64,000 nucleotides of DNA, taken from the NCBI GenBank assembly GCA_047495785.1, contig JBLDXI010000003.1:124001-188000 (forward strand). The letters are read 5' to 3'. The DNA is from Lepidodermella squamata. Lineage: Eukaryota > Gastrotricha. The translations under genes were made by a program, and so were the position numbers. The stretch's first letter is position 1, and each line of letters starts with the position of its first letter. Of the stretch, positions 47,801-59,639 are shown piece after piece. The notes under the pieces were generated by a model, which saw only the letters and a program-made list of their open reading frames with translations, was not told the origin of the DNA and did not search any database.

Positions 47801-50800
47801 TAGAGAGTATCTCATTGATTTGAAGTAGGCAGCGTTGCGAAAACCAGGAACCGGGAAATCCTTGAAGCAACTGTAAGCTGCCGTCGTTCCGTTGGCTGGC
47901 AGTTTCGCTACGGAAACGTTAACGAAATCGTTAACGACCTGAACAGCGATGCGGATACTCATATTTCCATTTGAATTGAAAAATGCCGAGTCGCCACATC
48001 CCGGAGGCGAGAATGCTGTCCCAGGTGGCGGAACAGTGACGTTATCTGTTTTGTTTGGGTAATAGCCGATGTAAAACTCGCCTCTGCCCGGGAGAAGATT
48101 CTGCCATATGCCAAACCCATAGAGACCACTGAGGCCGGCGTTAGGAAAGCTAGAGTTGCTGATATTCACTACGAAAACGCATTCCGTGCTTCTACAGAGA
48201 AGTAGGCTCTGAGTAACTTACTTTTTGTCAGTAGGATGGTGTCGAGATTGAAAATCAATCCCAGCCAACCTTGCGATCCATCAGCGCTGCAGGCGACGTC
48301 GAAATCGAACTCGATGCGCCAATCAACATACAAATAATTGAACGACTGAAATACATTTTCGAGATAATCGACATTGTCGGAAGGCGGTAAAGGGATATTT
48401 TACGTAGATTTTATACTCGCTGCCATAACCACGGGCGTAAAGCGCATAGCGTTTTTCGATTGGCGGGTAAAGAGGCCTGATTGTGGTATTGTGCTCCCCA
48501 GTCATGTCGAAGCTCACATAAGGGTTGAAAGTAGCCCTGGCGGCATTTGCTGGCAGCGCTAACGTGTAAGCATCTGGAATTGGCGGATTGCTATATGTGA
48601 GACCCCAAAGGTACCTAATGAAGCAAAAAAAGCAAGTTTTGTTACTGAAGCGATAGCGAGATTCCAGGAAACAACAAAACCCCCCTCTGACCCGCCCAAG
48701 ATTCCTCTGATATGGTCAGATTCTGATATGTACGCCACACGCTCCACGAAGGCCAACTTTGAACTTTTCGGTGTGTTTTAAAGAAAAAAATCATTTGAAA
48801 GGTGTTCTCACTCAAAAAATATAAAGAACGTGCTTCAACAAAACTTCACAAGTAGACGAAGACAGTTTGAAAAATTGAAAGTGAGCCTTTGTAATTGACG
48901 AGATTTCGTGCGACAGTCAGAATGGGAGCGCAAGCGCAGAGGAAAACCTGCATCTCTAAACCCGAAATCAGAAAAAAACCAAATGAGCGTTATCAAGTAA
49001 AAATTGGGGGTTGGGAAATTTTCTGTACTTTCCAGCAAAGCGCAAAAACTGTGCTGATTCGAAAAGGGACGATTTTTGGGTTCAAAGATGTCCTTACCCA
49101 GTTTTTCTTGAGGATTTAGTATTTCCAAATTAACAAATTAAGGACCAGAATTTCGGAAGATTGCTCAGCTCAGATTGCCCCAAAAATTGTCGAATATAGA
49201 TAAAAAATAACAGCAGAATGTATTGAAACAATAAATGAAATCAATGATAAATGAGGTCAATGACTGATTATTAACCTAGTTTGACTCCTTAACTGATCTT
49301 GAAAGTGGCACCAACATTGCACGATTTCAAAAATATTGATCGCCTAACCCCTCTTTTCACTTGTTAACGGTCAAAGTTGATCTTTTACAGGGTCAGGGGT
49401 GATCTTATTCTTATTAAGCTTTAAATTTACATTTTTCTCACGAGAGCCTCTCCGTCTGCTCCATTGATAGCGTAGAAACTAGGCATAAGCGTGCCGGATA
49501 GCATCTGATATCCAAAATTATAAATGGTGGCGGCGAACGCTATCTCAGTTGAACAGGCTGCTCCACCAGACATAGGAACAGCCGTCATCTTGATATTGAA
49601 AAATCATTGCACCCGGAAAGCAACGAGATGAGCCCTTACTGTTATAACGTCCAAGACGTTTTGGTAGATCATGCGGAAGTTGGCGACGCCTGAGGACGGC
49701 ATGACGCAGCTAGTGTTGAACGTCGATGTTGCCGACGACGAGGCGTTGAAGGGAGGTGGAATTGGCGGGCCAATGTCCATGACCAATCTCCACGTGACTA
49801 TGGCTCTACCGCCTGGAGCAAGCCTGAGGAATGTCAATAAACCGAATCCATAGTTAGTGAACACGTCGTAGTAAGCCGAAGAAACCGACGAGACATCTTG
49901 GAGGTGGAAACAGACTTGGATTAAAGTCTTCTACAAATGGGAAGCTTACTTTGGTTCATGCGATTCGAAGTTAATGAAAATCCGAACCAGGCATTTGATG
50001 AGCCGTTGGTTTTGTATCGCAGCTCAACATCGTACTCCAAACGCCAGACTAGTAAGTAGCCTGCATAATTGCTGCCCACTGCCTATTTTTTGTAGAGGGC
50101 AGTTTGATAAACAAGACAATTTTTCATTTGTATCTATATCCTGACATACCGTAACGAGTGGTAACTTTGGAAAAAACGTGTTTTTCGAACATTAAAAATC
50201 AGCCTTATTTGCTCCTAAATTTCTGAATTTTTTACAAAAGGTGGGGATGGTGGTTCTTGAATTTACTGCAAATTTTAAAAAATTTCAGAATTTTACCTGA
50301 CCTTTGACCTTTGGCTAATTTTATTAGACAATTAGAGGGTAGTTTTGGACACTCATTTGCATATGCAATTTCATTGCAATTTCACTGTGAAATATCTGGT
50401 TTTCATAGTTTTTCATTTAATCTTGGGTCAGATTTCGAAAAAAATTATTAACAGATGGCGCATCCTCTGTTTCTCAGAAGTTCAATAAAAATAGGTTTCT
50501 GCGCAGCAGCATACTTAACCCGTCCAAAAGTGTCCAAAATTACCCCAATTTTCACCTGTTTTTTAGGTAAATGCCCTGCCAAAACGCGTCGACGTATTGC
50601 CATTTTATCTTCGATTATAGGTAGAGTATAGATAGGAGAATACTCATGCCAACTTTCATTGAAAACTGATCGATTAGAAAGATAGATAGGGGGTCCCAAA
50701 ACGGCACCCAAAGTCTAACTGCTTGCAACTTGTTCCGAAATTGGATTTCAGCTCCAATTGCCTTGATTTTTATTTCAAACGGAAGCTGAAGAGACGAAGA

Positions 50801-51301
50801 ATTTTATGCAAAAACCCCCATGATTTAAACGTTCAACCCTGGAAAGCTAAACACCTGCAAAGCCGAAAGTGTCCAAAGTTACCGTGTCCACAATCACCAC
50901 ACGTTACGGTATAGGTGGATTTTTTAAGTACCTATTCTCATACACGTTATCGTGGAAAGCAAAACATTCTGACACGCCTCTCACCTGAGGTGAAACATGG
51001 AATAACCAACCTGGCCTTGTAGAATCGCCAAGGATTCATTTGGCGACGAATTTGCAGCCGACATTGAGTTCAATTGATAGCCGTTCGCAACTTTTTGAGC
51101 AGCGTAATACGTTGTGAACGTGCCATTGCTGTTCACACTCGCATTCTCGCCATCGAATGAGCAGTGCGGCACGTAGATAGGCATTCCTTTATAGGCCGTC
51201 GGTAAAGGCAAGGAGGAAACATCTGGCGAAGGATCAAAGCCAGCGAAAGCAGCTGCGATCAGAGTTGCTTCGATGATGATGGGGAAAATCGTCCAAAACA
51301 T
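44873..51301 (-). CDS. Receptor B: chimeric Cys-loop channel with double ectodomain
   Basis: Exons 51301-51011, 50082-49950, 49896-49640, 49588-49431, 48614-48404, 48345-48222, 48168-47760 and 46232-44873 splice in frame to 980 residues with no break. Exon lengths and phases repeat those of receptor A (exon 4 is 158 nt and exon 6 is 124 nt in both). Ectodomain 1 has WRLEYDVELRY, YGFGLLTFLRL and YAINGADGEALVRK; ectodomain 2 has DWRIEFDFDVAC, YGFGIWQNLL, GCGDSAFF and FRKA. The linker is Ser/Thr/Ala-rich. The channel has Cys-loop CKMDLSKFPFDSQTC, loop A CWKPKIALPNSTSDVYL, M2 DRPVLCSTIMLALVVAQSD and a short M3-M4 link. Intron 1 is almost entirely a TA-flanked element, and the last intron (46233-47759) holds several nested elements. 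It is expected at the plasma membrane; the ligand is unknown. Confidence 0.9.
46430..46967. mobile_element. Inverted-repeat element with (GATTT)n-rich arms, hosting a nested element
   Basis: The left end GCCCAGTGCTTTGGATTTG (from 46430) and complement of the right end GCCCACTCAGAGCTTTGGATTC (to 46967) match with a small gap. Both run inward into GATTT tandem repeats (five units on the left). The stretch between is AT-rich and noncoding and carries the 108-bp element at 46799. It lies inside the last intron of receptor B. Confidence 0.6.
46799..46906. mobile_element. 108-bp hAT-like miniature element with perfect 8-bp target duplication
   Basis: The termini GGGACTACTCCAAAACA (46799) and TGTTTTGGAGTAGTCCC (to 46906) are exact complements of 17 bp. 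The octamer AAGGAGGT stands directly outside both ends (46791-46798 and 46907-46914). Subterminal CAGCCAAA / TTTGGCTG motifs repeat inside. It is nested in the (GATTT)n-armed element, so it inserted later. Confidence 0.85.
47007..47350. mobile_element. 344-bp element with about 125-bp inverted arms
   Basis: Arms 47007-47131 (CTCTTCCGGAAAATTTTT...) and 47226-47350 (...AAAATTTTCCGGAAGAG) are inverted copies with only scattered mismatches. The roughly 95-bp centre itself contains a smaller hairpin around TTTTTCAGATTTG and CGAAAAATCTG. There is no coding frame. Such long arms would form a stable hairpin in the unspliced receptor B transcript. No clear target duplication was found. Confidence 0.75.
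50149..50909. mobile_element. 761-bp TA-flanked inverted-repeat element, CCGTAACG termini
   Basis: The left end CCGTAACGAGTGGTAACTTTGGA and the complement of the right end CCGTAACGTGTGGT...GGTAACTTTGGA match, apart from a short insert on the right. TA flanks both ends (50147-50148 and 50910-50911). CCGTAA plus a subterminal AACTTTG motif relates it to the element at 39847. It fills most of receptor B intron 1, which would be about 165 bp without it. Confidence 0.8.
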
Positions 51302-53004
51302 TTTGCGTCAAATGATTTCCAATCTCGAGAATCACCGGCGCGTTTCGTGCATGAATAATACATTTTGCGAACTGAGAGAGCACTTCGAACCCACGCTGAT
51401 TGGTGCTAAAGCTTTCTCAATTTGTTTTCTGGGTTCAAAATGTTATTTTTCTTGAGTTCGATTGCCGCAGAGTGCTCGTTGAATTGATCAATAATCTTCG
51501 TGGATGTACATTAACGTCATATTTTGCTAGCGATGTGAAATCAAACGACAGCCTTGTGAACTAGTATTGTCCTTTGCGAACGACTTCATGTCTGTGTAAA
51601 CAATGTCTACTTATCCTACTGCGTAATTACTCCTACGATTTCATCATATTCATATTTAATGTAAAGTAAAGTAAAGATTGTAAAGATCGATTCCCGATTC
51701 CCCCTTCCACAGCTCATAGGACTAACGCATCTCTTGTGAGGCAGAACGGTTCAGGCTGAACGGTTCAGATCGAGGTTGTATCCCGGTCATTTTTCTTCAA
51801 ATTTTGCAGAAAAGTATGGACATTCATCCAGTCTCTTAACTTATTTCGTTCGTAATGCCTATCCAAGAGATCAGGATACGGGGCCTTATTTTCTGTGCCG
51901 GTAAAATCGGTATCAATTGTCATTCTCCATGAACTTCATCTGCAAACGAACTTAGCTAAGATTCACTGCTTGTCCAACCGTCAAAGTAGCTCAAGTAAAT
52001 CTCTCGAAAAATGTGCGCCAAATGTATGCATTTCCGTTGGAATGAAGAGTAGATTCTTGCGATAAGCAAAAACCATTTAACATATTCAAGTTTCAGGTAA
52101 ATTATTCGGCTCGGAAAAACGAGAAAGTTCAGAGATAATTAAAAGTGAAGAAAATGCGGGAGAAGGTTCTGGTTCTGTTCATGTCTGCTGAGATAATTGC
52201 ATTGCTTCCATCTACTGCGCTTTTCTAATTCAAATCGATTCCGCATTTGGTTTGAAAAATCGAGTTTTGTGCAAAATCGTTTCTGCAAGTACAGGTGTAG
52301 CGTGTAGCGGCTGAATGATTGTTAATGATATTATTATTGATGATGATAACTGGATGATTCAGCGCGCTAGATAATTGGTTTTTCACTTGTTATTGTTACC
52401 TTAATACTCAGTGCGATCAAGTGTGGTTTTCCTTATAAGGATGAAACGATAATCGATGTTGCTGATCCATAGACTTTCCTTGTATGGTCAAATAGATACA
52501 ATTCATGCTGTATAAATACCACGGATCGATAGGATCAAAGTGGTCTTGTTAGCTCTGGTTTAGCTTTGTTACACCGCTAGTATAGTTCGTGTAGTCTGTA
52601 GCATTGCTGGAGTCAAGTTCTAATGATTGCTGTAATTGCTGATAATAAAGTGTAGAGTTGAATAGAGTTGACTTGTGGATAAAGAACCCAGTGGTTACAC
52701 AGGCATCCCCAATCCTACCTGGCATTGTCATCTCAGTAATTAAGGACTCGTGCAAAATAATCAATTACCACCCGTACAACAAATAATTATTAAATGTAAA
52801 TACCCGTGGCTTAAGGCAATCTGATGCTTAGTATAAGACGGAACATTTATTTTCCAATAAACTACAACACATGTACATTGACAACCGATAGAAAATAGTG
52901 AACACTTTTGCTCAGCATAATATGAATCAGCCACTGAAGCATCATGAGCTTGAACAATATGGTTTATCAAGTCAAAGAAACCGCTTTGCCAATTAGGTGA
53001 AATT
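51302..53004. other. Spacer between receptors B and C
   Basis: Divergent composition but no supportable gene. Two short minus-strand frames at 52970-52549 lack a start/splice structure I can defend. A TATAAATA occurs at about 52511 on the plus strand. Confidence 0.3.
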
Positions 53005-53415
53005 CATAGAGAAAAAAATGACCAGAGTAAGCACTCAAGCTATCAAATTTTGATCTGCATTATTAAAGAAGTGCTTTCTCAAAACGGATATCACCGTTTT
53101 CTACCAAATTTTGCATGCCTATAGAACGCGAGCTGCTCTTTTACGTGGTATAAGATTTGAATTGAGCCATTGCTGCTCAGTCTTCATCTCATCAAAATAG
53201 TTGAAACCATAGTGAAAACGAGGTTTTTGTATCGTGACAACGGTTGCGTTGCACACCTCAAATCTTATGCCACGTGAAAGATCAGCCCGCGTTCTATAGC
53301 CATGCAAAATTTGGTGAAAAATGGAGATATACGTTTTGAGAAAGTCAACTTTGAATCAAAATAAAGATTTAGAAATTTTAGCTTGAGTGCTTACTCTGGT
53401 CATTTTTTCTCTATG
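53005..53415. mobile_element. 411-bp hAT-like element with near-perfect 8-bp target duplication
   Basis: The termini CATAGAGAAAAAAATGACCAG and its complement at 53395-53415 begin arms of about 140 bp (with TAAGCACTCAAGCT and, further in, ACGTGGTATAAGATTTGA against CAAATCTTATGCCACGT). The flanks GTGAAATT (52997-53004) and GTGAACTT (53416-53423) match at seven of eight positions. No coding content. Confidence 0.78.
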
Positions 53416-53484
53416 GTGAACTTATATCAAAGTGTTGCAATGAATGAACGGAATATTTGCAGTGGTCAATTTTCACGAATTTTT

Positions 53485-56400
53485 TCACTTTGTGAAGACG
53501 ACAAGGTACATGTTAGCTACTAGTAAAGCTTCGAGAGCGATGCAAAAGACCAGCAAATCGAGGATTCGAATGAGCGGCAAGCAGAGCTTCTTGGAGATCA
53601 TAACATCCATACTGGTTAAACACTCAAACCTCTTGCTGATCACCACGACTGTCGCGGCAATTTCGTAAACAGCAATTGTGGCGACTATTCCTGAGAGCAT
53701 GAGGACGTAGTCAGTATACAAGAGCTGTTTCGAGTTCTGAGATACACTTGACAACACATCGGATTGCGCAACGACCAAGGCTAGCATGAGAGTGGCGCAT
53801 AGCATCGGTCGATCTGGTACATCAGGTTCCATTAGCAAGGAACTGAATCCGAGGAAAACAAGGAGATAGCAAGGAATCATCAAGTTGACGATATAGTAAG
53901 TCGGATCGCGTTTGTAGGTCAAAGCAATCCTTGCGTATGAAACAGCTGCCCCAGTTCTCGAGGGAGAAGGGCATTTGCCTCGGCTTGTGCGCGAACCAAC
54001 AAGGGTCCACATGTTGGTCGATAGCGAATCGTAGGATTTGATGTAGACTCCGTTTATAGCGACGAAATCAGCAGGCTCGTCCATCAGAAAGGTGAATTCG
54101 CACGTCTGAGAATCGAACGGGAATTTTGTCAAGTCCATCACACAGGCCGATGAAAACGCACCCACTCTGTCCCAGTGGAAGAAGAGCGTTCTATTAGGCT
54201 TAGTTGCGTAGTACATGATTTGAGCCTTCTCCCCGTAGTTATCGCTGGTCAAATAAACGTCAGTTGTGGAGTTGGTCAGGGCTATTTTCGGCTTCCAGAA
54301 GTCGAAGTTATTCGCGGAAATGACTCGCTCAGTGGCATCGGCATCTGGAGCTGTGTATTCAGCCGAACAGGAAAAAACTGGCCATTGAACGAGCAAAGAA
54401 GCCCATAGCGATATCTCACTTTCAACCTGGTTAATCGCGACCAGACGCTCTACGGAAAAGGTTAGGTACAGAGGAGTATTCACCTGGGGAGCGTGTCTAT
54501 TCTTATTCAGATAGGGGCAAGCTTCGAGGTCCTGATAAGTGACGGTAGGATCGAAATTCCCGTCCAAAATATCAGGAATAGGGGCGCGATCAGGGTTGGA
54601 ATTGTTGATTAAAAGATCCTGAGATGAGACCATATTTGGGGCTGATGTTCCGGAAGTTAGCGCCGAAACTGTACTTGTAACCTGAGCTTTAGCTGTTGTA
54701 ATTATCGGCATAGTAGTCGGTTGAGGTGGTTGGACCGTTACAGTAGTCGGTGGCATTGTTGTTACACTTGGAGAAGTGGTTGTTGATGTCATCATAGCTA
54801 TTCCAGTTGATGAGCTAAGACTGGTCGAAGTGCTGGACCTCATCGATGTACTACGGCTTGTCGATGTGCTAGGGCTTGCCGATGTTGTAGTCTGTGCGAC
54901 ACTTTGAGTCAAATGCCATACCATGCTGCGTAAAATAACCAGCATCATACAAACATGTTCCTAACTATTATAAACGCCTACATTTTCTTTAGCATAATAG
55001 CACTTGGACTCCCTATTCCCTGCAGAGCGTATAAGAGAGAATGGTCAAAGGCCATGCTTCGAAAGCCCGGAACTGCGAAGTTGGTGAAACAGGTCAGGGC
55101 TGTAGCGGAGGGAAATTTCGCGATCGAAACATCTACTGAATCATTGACGTGTTGAACAATGATACGATAGCTCGCGCTTCCTGAGGCGTTGAAAAACGAA
55201 GCGTCGCCGCATCCTACTGGAGAAGGTGTTGTTCCATTGGGTGGAACTGCGGCGCCGTCGATTTTATTCGGGAAGTAGCCGGCGTAAAACTCGCCGCGAT
55301 TCGCCAGCAAATTTTGCCACAGGCCGAAGCCATTCAAGCTTTTAATAGTGGGACCGCTGTCTGATGAATACGCAAAAATGATTTCAGATGACTATTTCAC
55401 GTATCAAAATGTTGTATTTTATTTACCTATCCACGGGTAGTTTGCGTAAACACTGAAAATTACGCCAAACCAAGCTGCCGTCGAGCTGCACGTCACGTCC
55501 AAGTCAATTTCAACGCGCCAATCGCCAAAATAGTTGTAGCAGTACTAAAAAAGTCATATTTGTTATAATGCTAATTTATGGGTGAATTTAAAATGACCCC
55601 AGAGTAATAAGTAGTGCCGATAAGTCCATAACTTTTCGGATAAGATGTAGGCTGCAGGGGCATCGTTGTCCAGTTGTATTCTCCGGAATAGTCGAGACTT
55701 GCATAGCCGCCGAAAGTCGTCTTGGCGTAATTAGGAGGCAGAGCGAGGGTGGCCAGATCAGGCGTTGGAGGGCTATCTTCGATAAGGCCCCACAAATACC
55801 TAATAGTAATATATAATCTGCAATTTACATCATCTGCAGTTTTTCGGAAATTCTGTTTGGCGAAAATTCACTATCATGCAACCTTCAATTTTCCAGCATT
55901 CACCAGGTTGAAAAGATTTTTCCAATTCATTCTCCCACTTTTATCAAAAATCTTCAAGTCTCAACTCGTGTTGGACTATTTACCGTACTGCCCGGAACAA
56001 AAACCATGACATTTATAAATTTCAAACGTCGATGAACCCCTGACATTTAAAAGAGACTGACATTTATTTATCCGAACCAACAAGTAACTGCCTAGGTAAC
56101 CACAATGGCATGCAATTCCCCTAGATTCTACGTATTTTGACCCACAAAATTGATCCAAGAATAGTAATCAGAGCCAATCAGAATAGCTGATATTACCTTA
56201 TTAGTGACCTTCAATATGGCCCCTGCCACTGACCTGACATTTATTTTTTCGAACGACCTCTAACCTCTGACATTTATTTGAGGCTGCCATTTATTCGAGG
56301 CTGACATTTTTTTCGGGCAGTACGGTAGGTCCACGTGGTGAAATGTAGGACCATGAATAGGGCCATGACTGCAGAGTACAAACGAACGATTTTGTTTCAT

Positions 56401-58056
56401 TGGATATTGAATCTTCATTTCTCAATAAGGAATCCCGGCGAGGCCATGTCCTCTCGGGTAACTCTTCACGGGGAATCCGTCTATTTCTAATATTGACAAC
56501 TCCTAATCGATTGTCGAATATCGATTATCGATTTTGAAGTGATTTCTTGACTTTTTAAGCGATCAAAGTGATCGGCGCTTGTTACTTTGTGGATATGATT
56601 ACCCCCACCGATTTTTCTTTAACAAGGGTGAGTTTTCGACGTCTATTCCACTATAAAATTATGATTCTGCTGGTTTCAAAATGGGCCAATTATTCCAAAA
56701 TGTCCAGCTTCAAGGGGTTAAGCTTATCCCCTTCAGAGTTTTATCGCAGCTCTCTGGGGGATCATTCTTCCCCCTTAGCCCCCAGTCTCGTAACACTGGC
56801 TTTCGTTGGGCATCCCAGTTAACACTGGACCTGTCTTGAAATTGCAATTTCTTTCGAAATCCCAATTTCCAATTTTACCTTCCGTTTCAGCCCACCGAAG
56901 GCAGGCACTGAGGGCATTACCTCGAGTTCGCGGCATGGTTGCCACCACAATTACAGCAGCAAACAGCACGCTAAGGTATAATATCGCATTTTTCTTGTTA
57001 GAAAATTTACATTCTACATTCTACTACTGTGCTTTCAAGTCATATGATGGGCGATAGAAGCTTACACTCTTTTAACGACGGCATCTCCGTCAGCACCGTT
57101 GATGGCGTAAAAAGATGGCAAAGGCGTGCGCAACAGTATTTGGTAACCTTGATAGTAAGGGGCGCCTTGAAACGTTATTACTGTTGAGCAACTGGCTCCA
57201 CCGGAACCTGGAACAGCCGTAATCTGCAAATGAAAAAATGCTAAATTCAGAAAGGAGAAACCTCAGTCGACATACAGTTAGGACATCGAGCACGCTCTGG
57301 TATATCATGCGAAACTTTGCGTTGCCAGACGACCCCATGACACAGCTCAGGTTAAGGGAAAAAGTGTTGCTTATGCCATTGTTGAAAGGCGGTGGCGCTA
57401 GATTGCCGTCGTCATTGCCACCGTTGTACGTGGTAATCAACGGCCCGCCCGGTTGCAGCTTGATCAAAGTCAGTAAACCGAAGCCGTATTTAACAAAAAC
57501 ATCGTAGTAAGAAGATGAGTTCGACGAGAAGCCTGTCAGCAAGTGTGAAATAGTCTCCGACGTGATACGAAGGAATTGTATAACTTACGGGGTATCAGCC
57601 GATTTGATGACCAAATGAATGCGAACCAGCCATTCGAAGGCCGACCGGGATCGTAATTCAGCTCAAGCTCGTATTCCATTCGCCAGTTTATCAAGCTGGC
57701 ACCTAGAGCTCCAACAGGATTCTTTTTTACGGATAACAAGTGAAGCTGATTGCAAGGAGGATATAAAATCGTACCTGGCTGGTTAACATAGCAAATGATT
57801 CATTTGCGGATGGGTTTATTGCATTGATTGAATTCAGCTGGTAACCAGTTGTCCCCTTTCCAGCAGCGTACTGCGTTACGAACGAGCTGTTGCTGTTGAT
57901 CGACGGGTTTCCGACGTCGAAAGAAAACGAGGGGATGTACAAGGGCGTTCCTTTGAACCCATTCGGTAGTGGCAGCGCGGTTGTATCCGGGGTGGGGTCG
58001 TAACCAGCTGAAACTGCCGCAACCAAGGCTGCTTCGAAGAGAAAAAGTCTGAGCAT
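53485..58056 (-). CDS. Receptor C: chimeric Cys-loop channel with double ectodomain
   Basis: Exons 58056-57775, 57721-57589, 57532-57276, 57223-57066, 55799-55598, 55544-55427, 55360-54982 and 54925-53485 splice to 989 residues without a break. Exons 2, 3 and 4 have exactly the lengths found in receptor B (133, 257, 158 nt). The signal peptide starts MLRLFLFEAALVAAVSAGYD. Ectodomain 1 has WRMEYELELNYD, YGFGLLTLIKLQPGG and CVMGSSGNAKFRMIYQ; ectodomain 2 has GFGLWQNLL, GCGDASFFNASG and HVNDSVDVSIAKF. The linker is long and mucin-like (Thr/Ser/Pro, about 90 residues). The channel has Cys-loop CVMDLTKFPFDSQTC, FWKPKIALTNSTTDVYL, M2 DRPMLCATLMLALVVAQSD and a slightly longer M3-M4 link. Intron 4 carries a 343-bp TA-flanked element. 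It resembles receptor A more than B in the channel. Confidence 0.9.
55983..56325. mobile_element. 343-bp TA-flanked inverted-repeat element, CCGTACTGCCCG termini
   Basis: CCGTACTGCCCG at 55983 and CGGGCAGTACGG ending at 56325 are exact complements, each bounded by TA (55981-55982, 56326-56327). The interior repeats the motif TGACATTTAT/TGACATTTA at least five times in direct orientation, perhaps transposase-binding sites. It is the third CCGTA-ended element of the window and lies in receptor C intron 4. Confidence 0.82.
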
Positions 58057-59375
58057 GCTACGCGCAAATGGATGCTGTATCGAAAAACAAACTGTTGTGT
58101 ATGTGACGCAATTTTCAGTCGCATGAATTTCTTGGTCCATTAGTGATTGGAGCGTCATTGCAGACGCCCGCAAGTGCAACGATTATTTCGTGTAAGCTGA
58201 AGTGGCTTACTTTCTGCTTGATTCATGCGTGCCTGGACTACCCGCATTTGCTTTCAGCCTATAACGGACTAGTGAATATCAAAACAGCAGTGAATTAGTT
58301 CTGGGCTGCGAGCTTCAACCACGCATTGATGGATTCGAGAGATCTCTCCGCGCTCGTTTCGAAATTCTCACTTCGACTCGAAAGTAGAAAGTGTCCTTAT
58401 GCGAACAGGACGTAAATAGAACAATCTGCTGTTGGGCGTGAGAGTGGGCGTGAATGTTTTGGCAGCGAGTAGAAAATGCTTTTTCATGAATTGGGAATGG
58501 GTGAACCAACTGCAGCTACTAAAATAAAGAATCCAGCACCTAATTTAGAGCTCCAGCACTAAATTTGAAATTCACTCTCACTAATCCCATTGAACACTAA
58601 ATAAGCAACTCCATCACTAAATAAATAAAACCACCGCCTAATTCGTGAATAGGAATGTCATCTTGCCTGGAGAGCAGCTGGAGAGCAGTTACTTCGAGGA
58701 TCATCCAATCGACACGCCGATGTCGATTGGATGATCCTCGAAGTATTCCCTATCCCCTATGTCCAAGCAAGATCAGTCAGCCATTAAAACTTGCTTTTTC
58801 ACACTTAGACATTACAAATTTGGTTTGATGTAATCGAAAGCAGGGGCAGGCATCACTTATATATATAGTTCAAAAGTCAAACGTTTGCCAGCCCGTAGGC
58901 CATGAAATTGTGTGCATGTGCAAATAAGGCAGGATGACAAAATCTAGGATAATAATGAAATCTAGATAAAATTGGTCATGCGCCAAAATAGCTGTTTTAG
59001 TCTTTGCTACCAGCCACTCACCTCCTACTGAAGCGAGACGTGGCAAGCAATTTCAGTCCTATTTGCATCCTATTTATCTGTATCTGTATCTCATTTCAAA
59101 AGGTGAAAGCTGACTGTGACCGCCATTACGCAACACCTATCCGTCAAAAAATTACTTCGATAATAGAGATTTCCGCTTCTCAATTAGCTCAAAATTGGAA
59201 GCTGAAAGTCTCAAAGCTGAGAAGTCTCAAAATTTCGAAAAAAGCCAGTTATATTACAGTCCACAGTACCACTCGGGGTCTCAACATGATGGTCCCGCGT
59301 AACAAGCAAATGGCGGCGTTCAGGGGGAAGTTCCCAATAAAAAAAATGCTGGCTCTTTTGCATATGTATAAATAA
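58057..59375. other. Spacer upstream of receptor C
   Basis: Apart from the hairpin at 58690-58745, no supportable gene. A 123-codon plus-strand frame at 59004-59375 has no coding-like features. Confidence 0.35.
58690..58745. repeat. Perfect 25-bp inverted repeat (hairpin) with 6-bp loop
   Basis: The arm starting TACTTCGAGGATCATCCAAT (58690-58714) and its exact complement (58721-58745) flank CGCCGA. A direct repeat TGGAGAGCAG/GGAGAGCAG precedes it. No target duplication adjoins the ends. Confidence 0.8.
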
Positions 59376-59639
59376 TTTCAAGTCCGCATTTCTCTTAATT
59401 ATGAAAGCGAGCCTGAATTCGCGGGAGAATCATTTCCTAATCCTAAACTCCTTGACATTTTTCGGAACCTTAAACCCATTCCTACCTACAGCCCTATAAA
59501 AGTTGCTGGAGCTGTCACGCCTGATGAGGGTACTATGGAATACTGTGAAAATCTAGGCATTCATCGTCTGAGGGCGCGGGTCGAGAATGCCTTAGAACCT
59601 AGCCTGGGCTTAACAGCAGTAATAGGCACTGAATGCTGA
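59376..59639 (+). other. Unexplained 87-codon open frame with coding-like composition
   Basis: Open from just after TAA (59373) to TGA at 59637-59639, without an early ATG. The translation (PIPTYSPIKVAGAV, DEGTMEYCENLGIHRLRARV) looks protein-like and local GC is raised relative to the flanks. I recognise no family. It could be an exon or a fragment of a dead gene. Confidence 0.25.

Noticed and set aside
51700-51795. tRNA-like stretch with GTTCAGATCGAGGTT
   Set aside because: No acceptor stem pairing and no A-box at the right distance.
52549-52970. Two adjacent minus-strand frames that might be a small secreted gene
   Set aside because: No convincing signal peptide start or splice pair joins them; composition does not differ from the spacer.
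57589-57739. Receptor C exon 2 starting at the acceptor CTCTAG/57702
   Set aside because: It would break phase with exon 1. The acceptor before 57721 restores frame and gives the same 133-nt exon as receptor B.
59004-59375. 123-codon plus-strand frame
   Set aside because: AT-rich, low-complexity Lys/Ser composition with no domain or gene structure.
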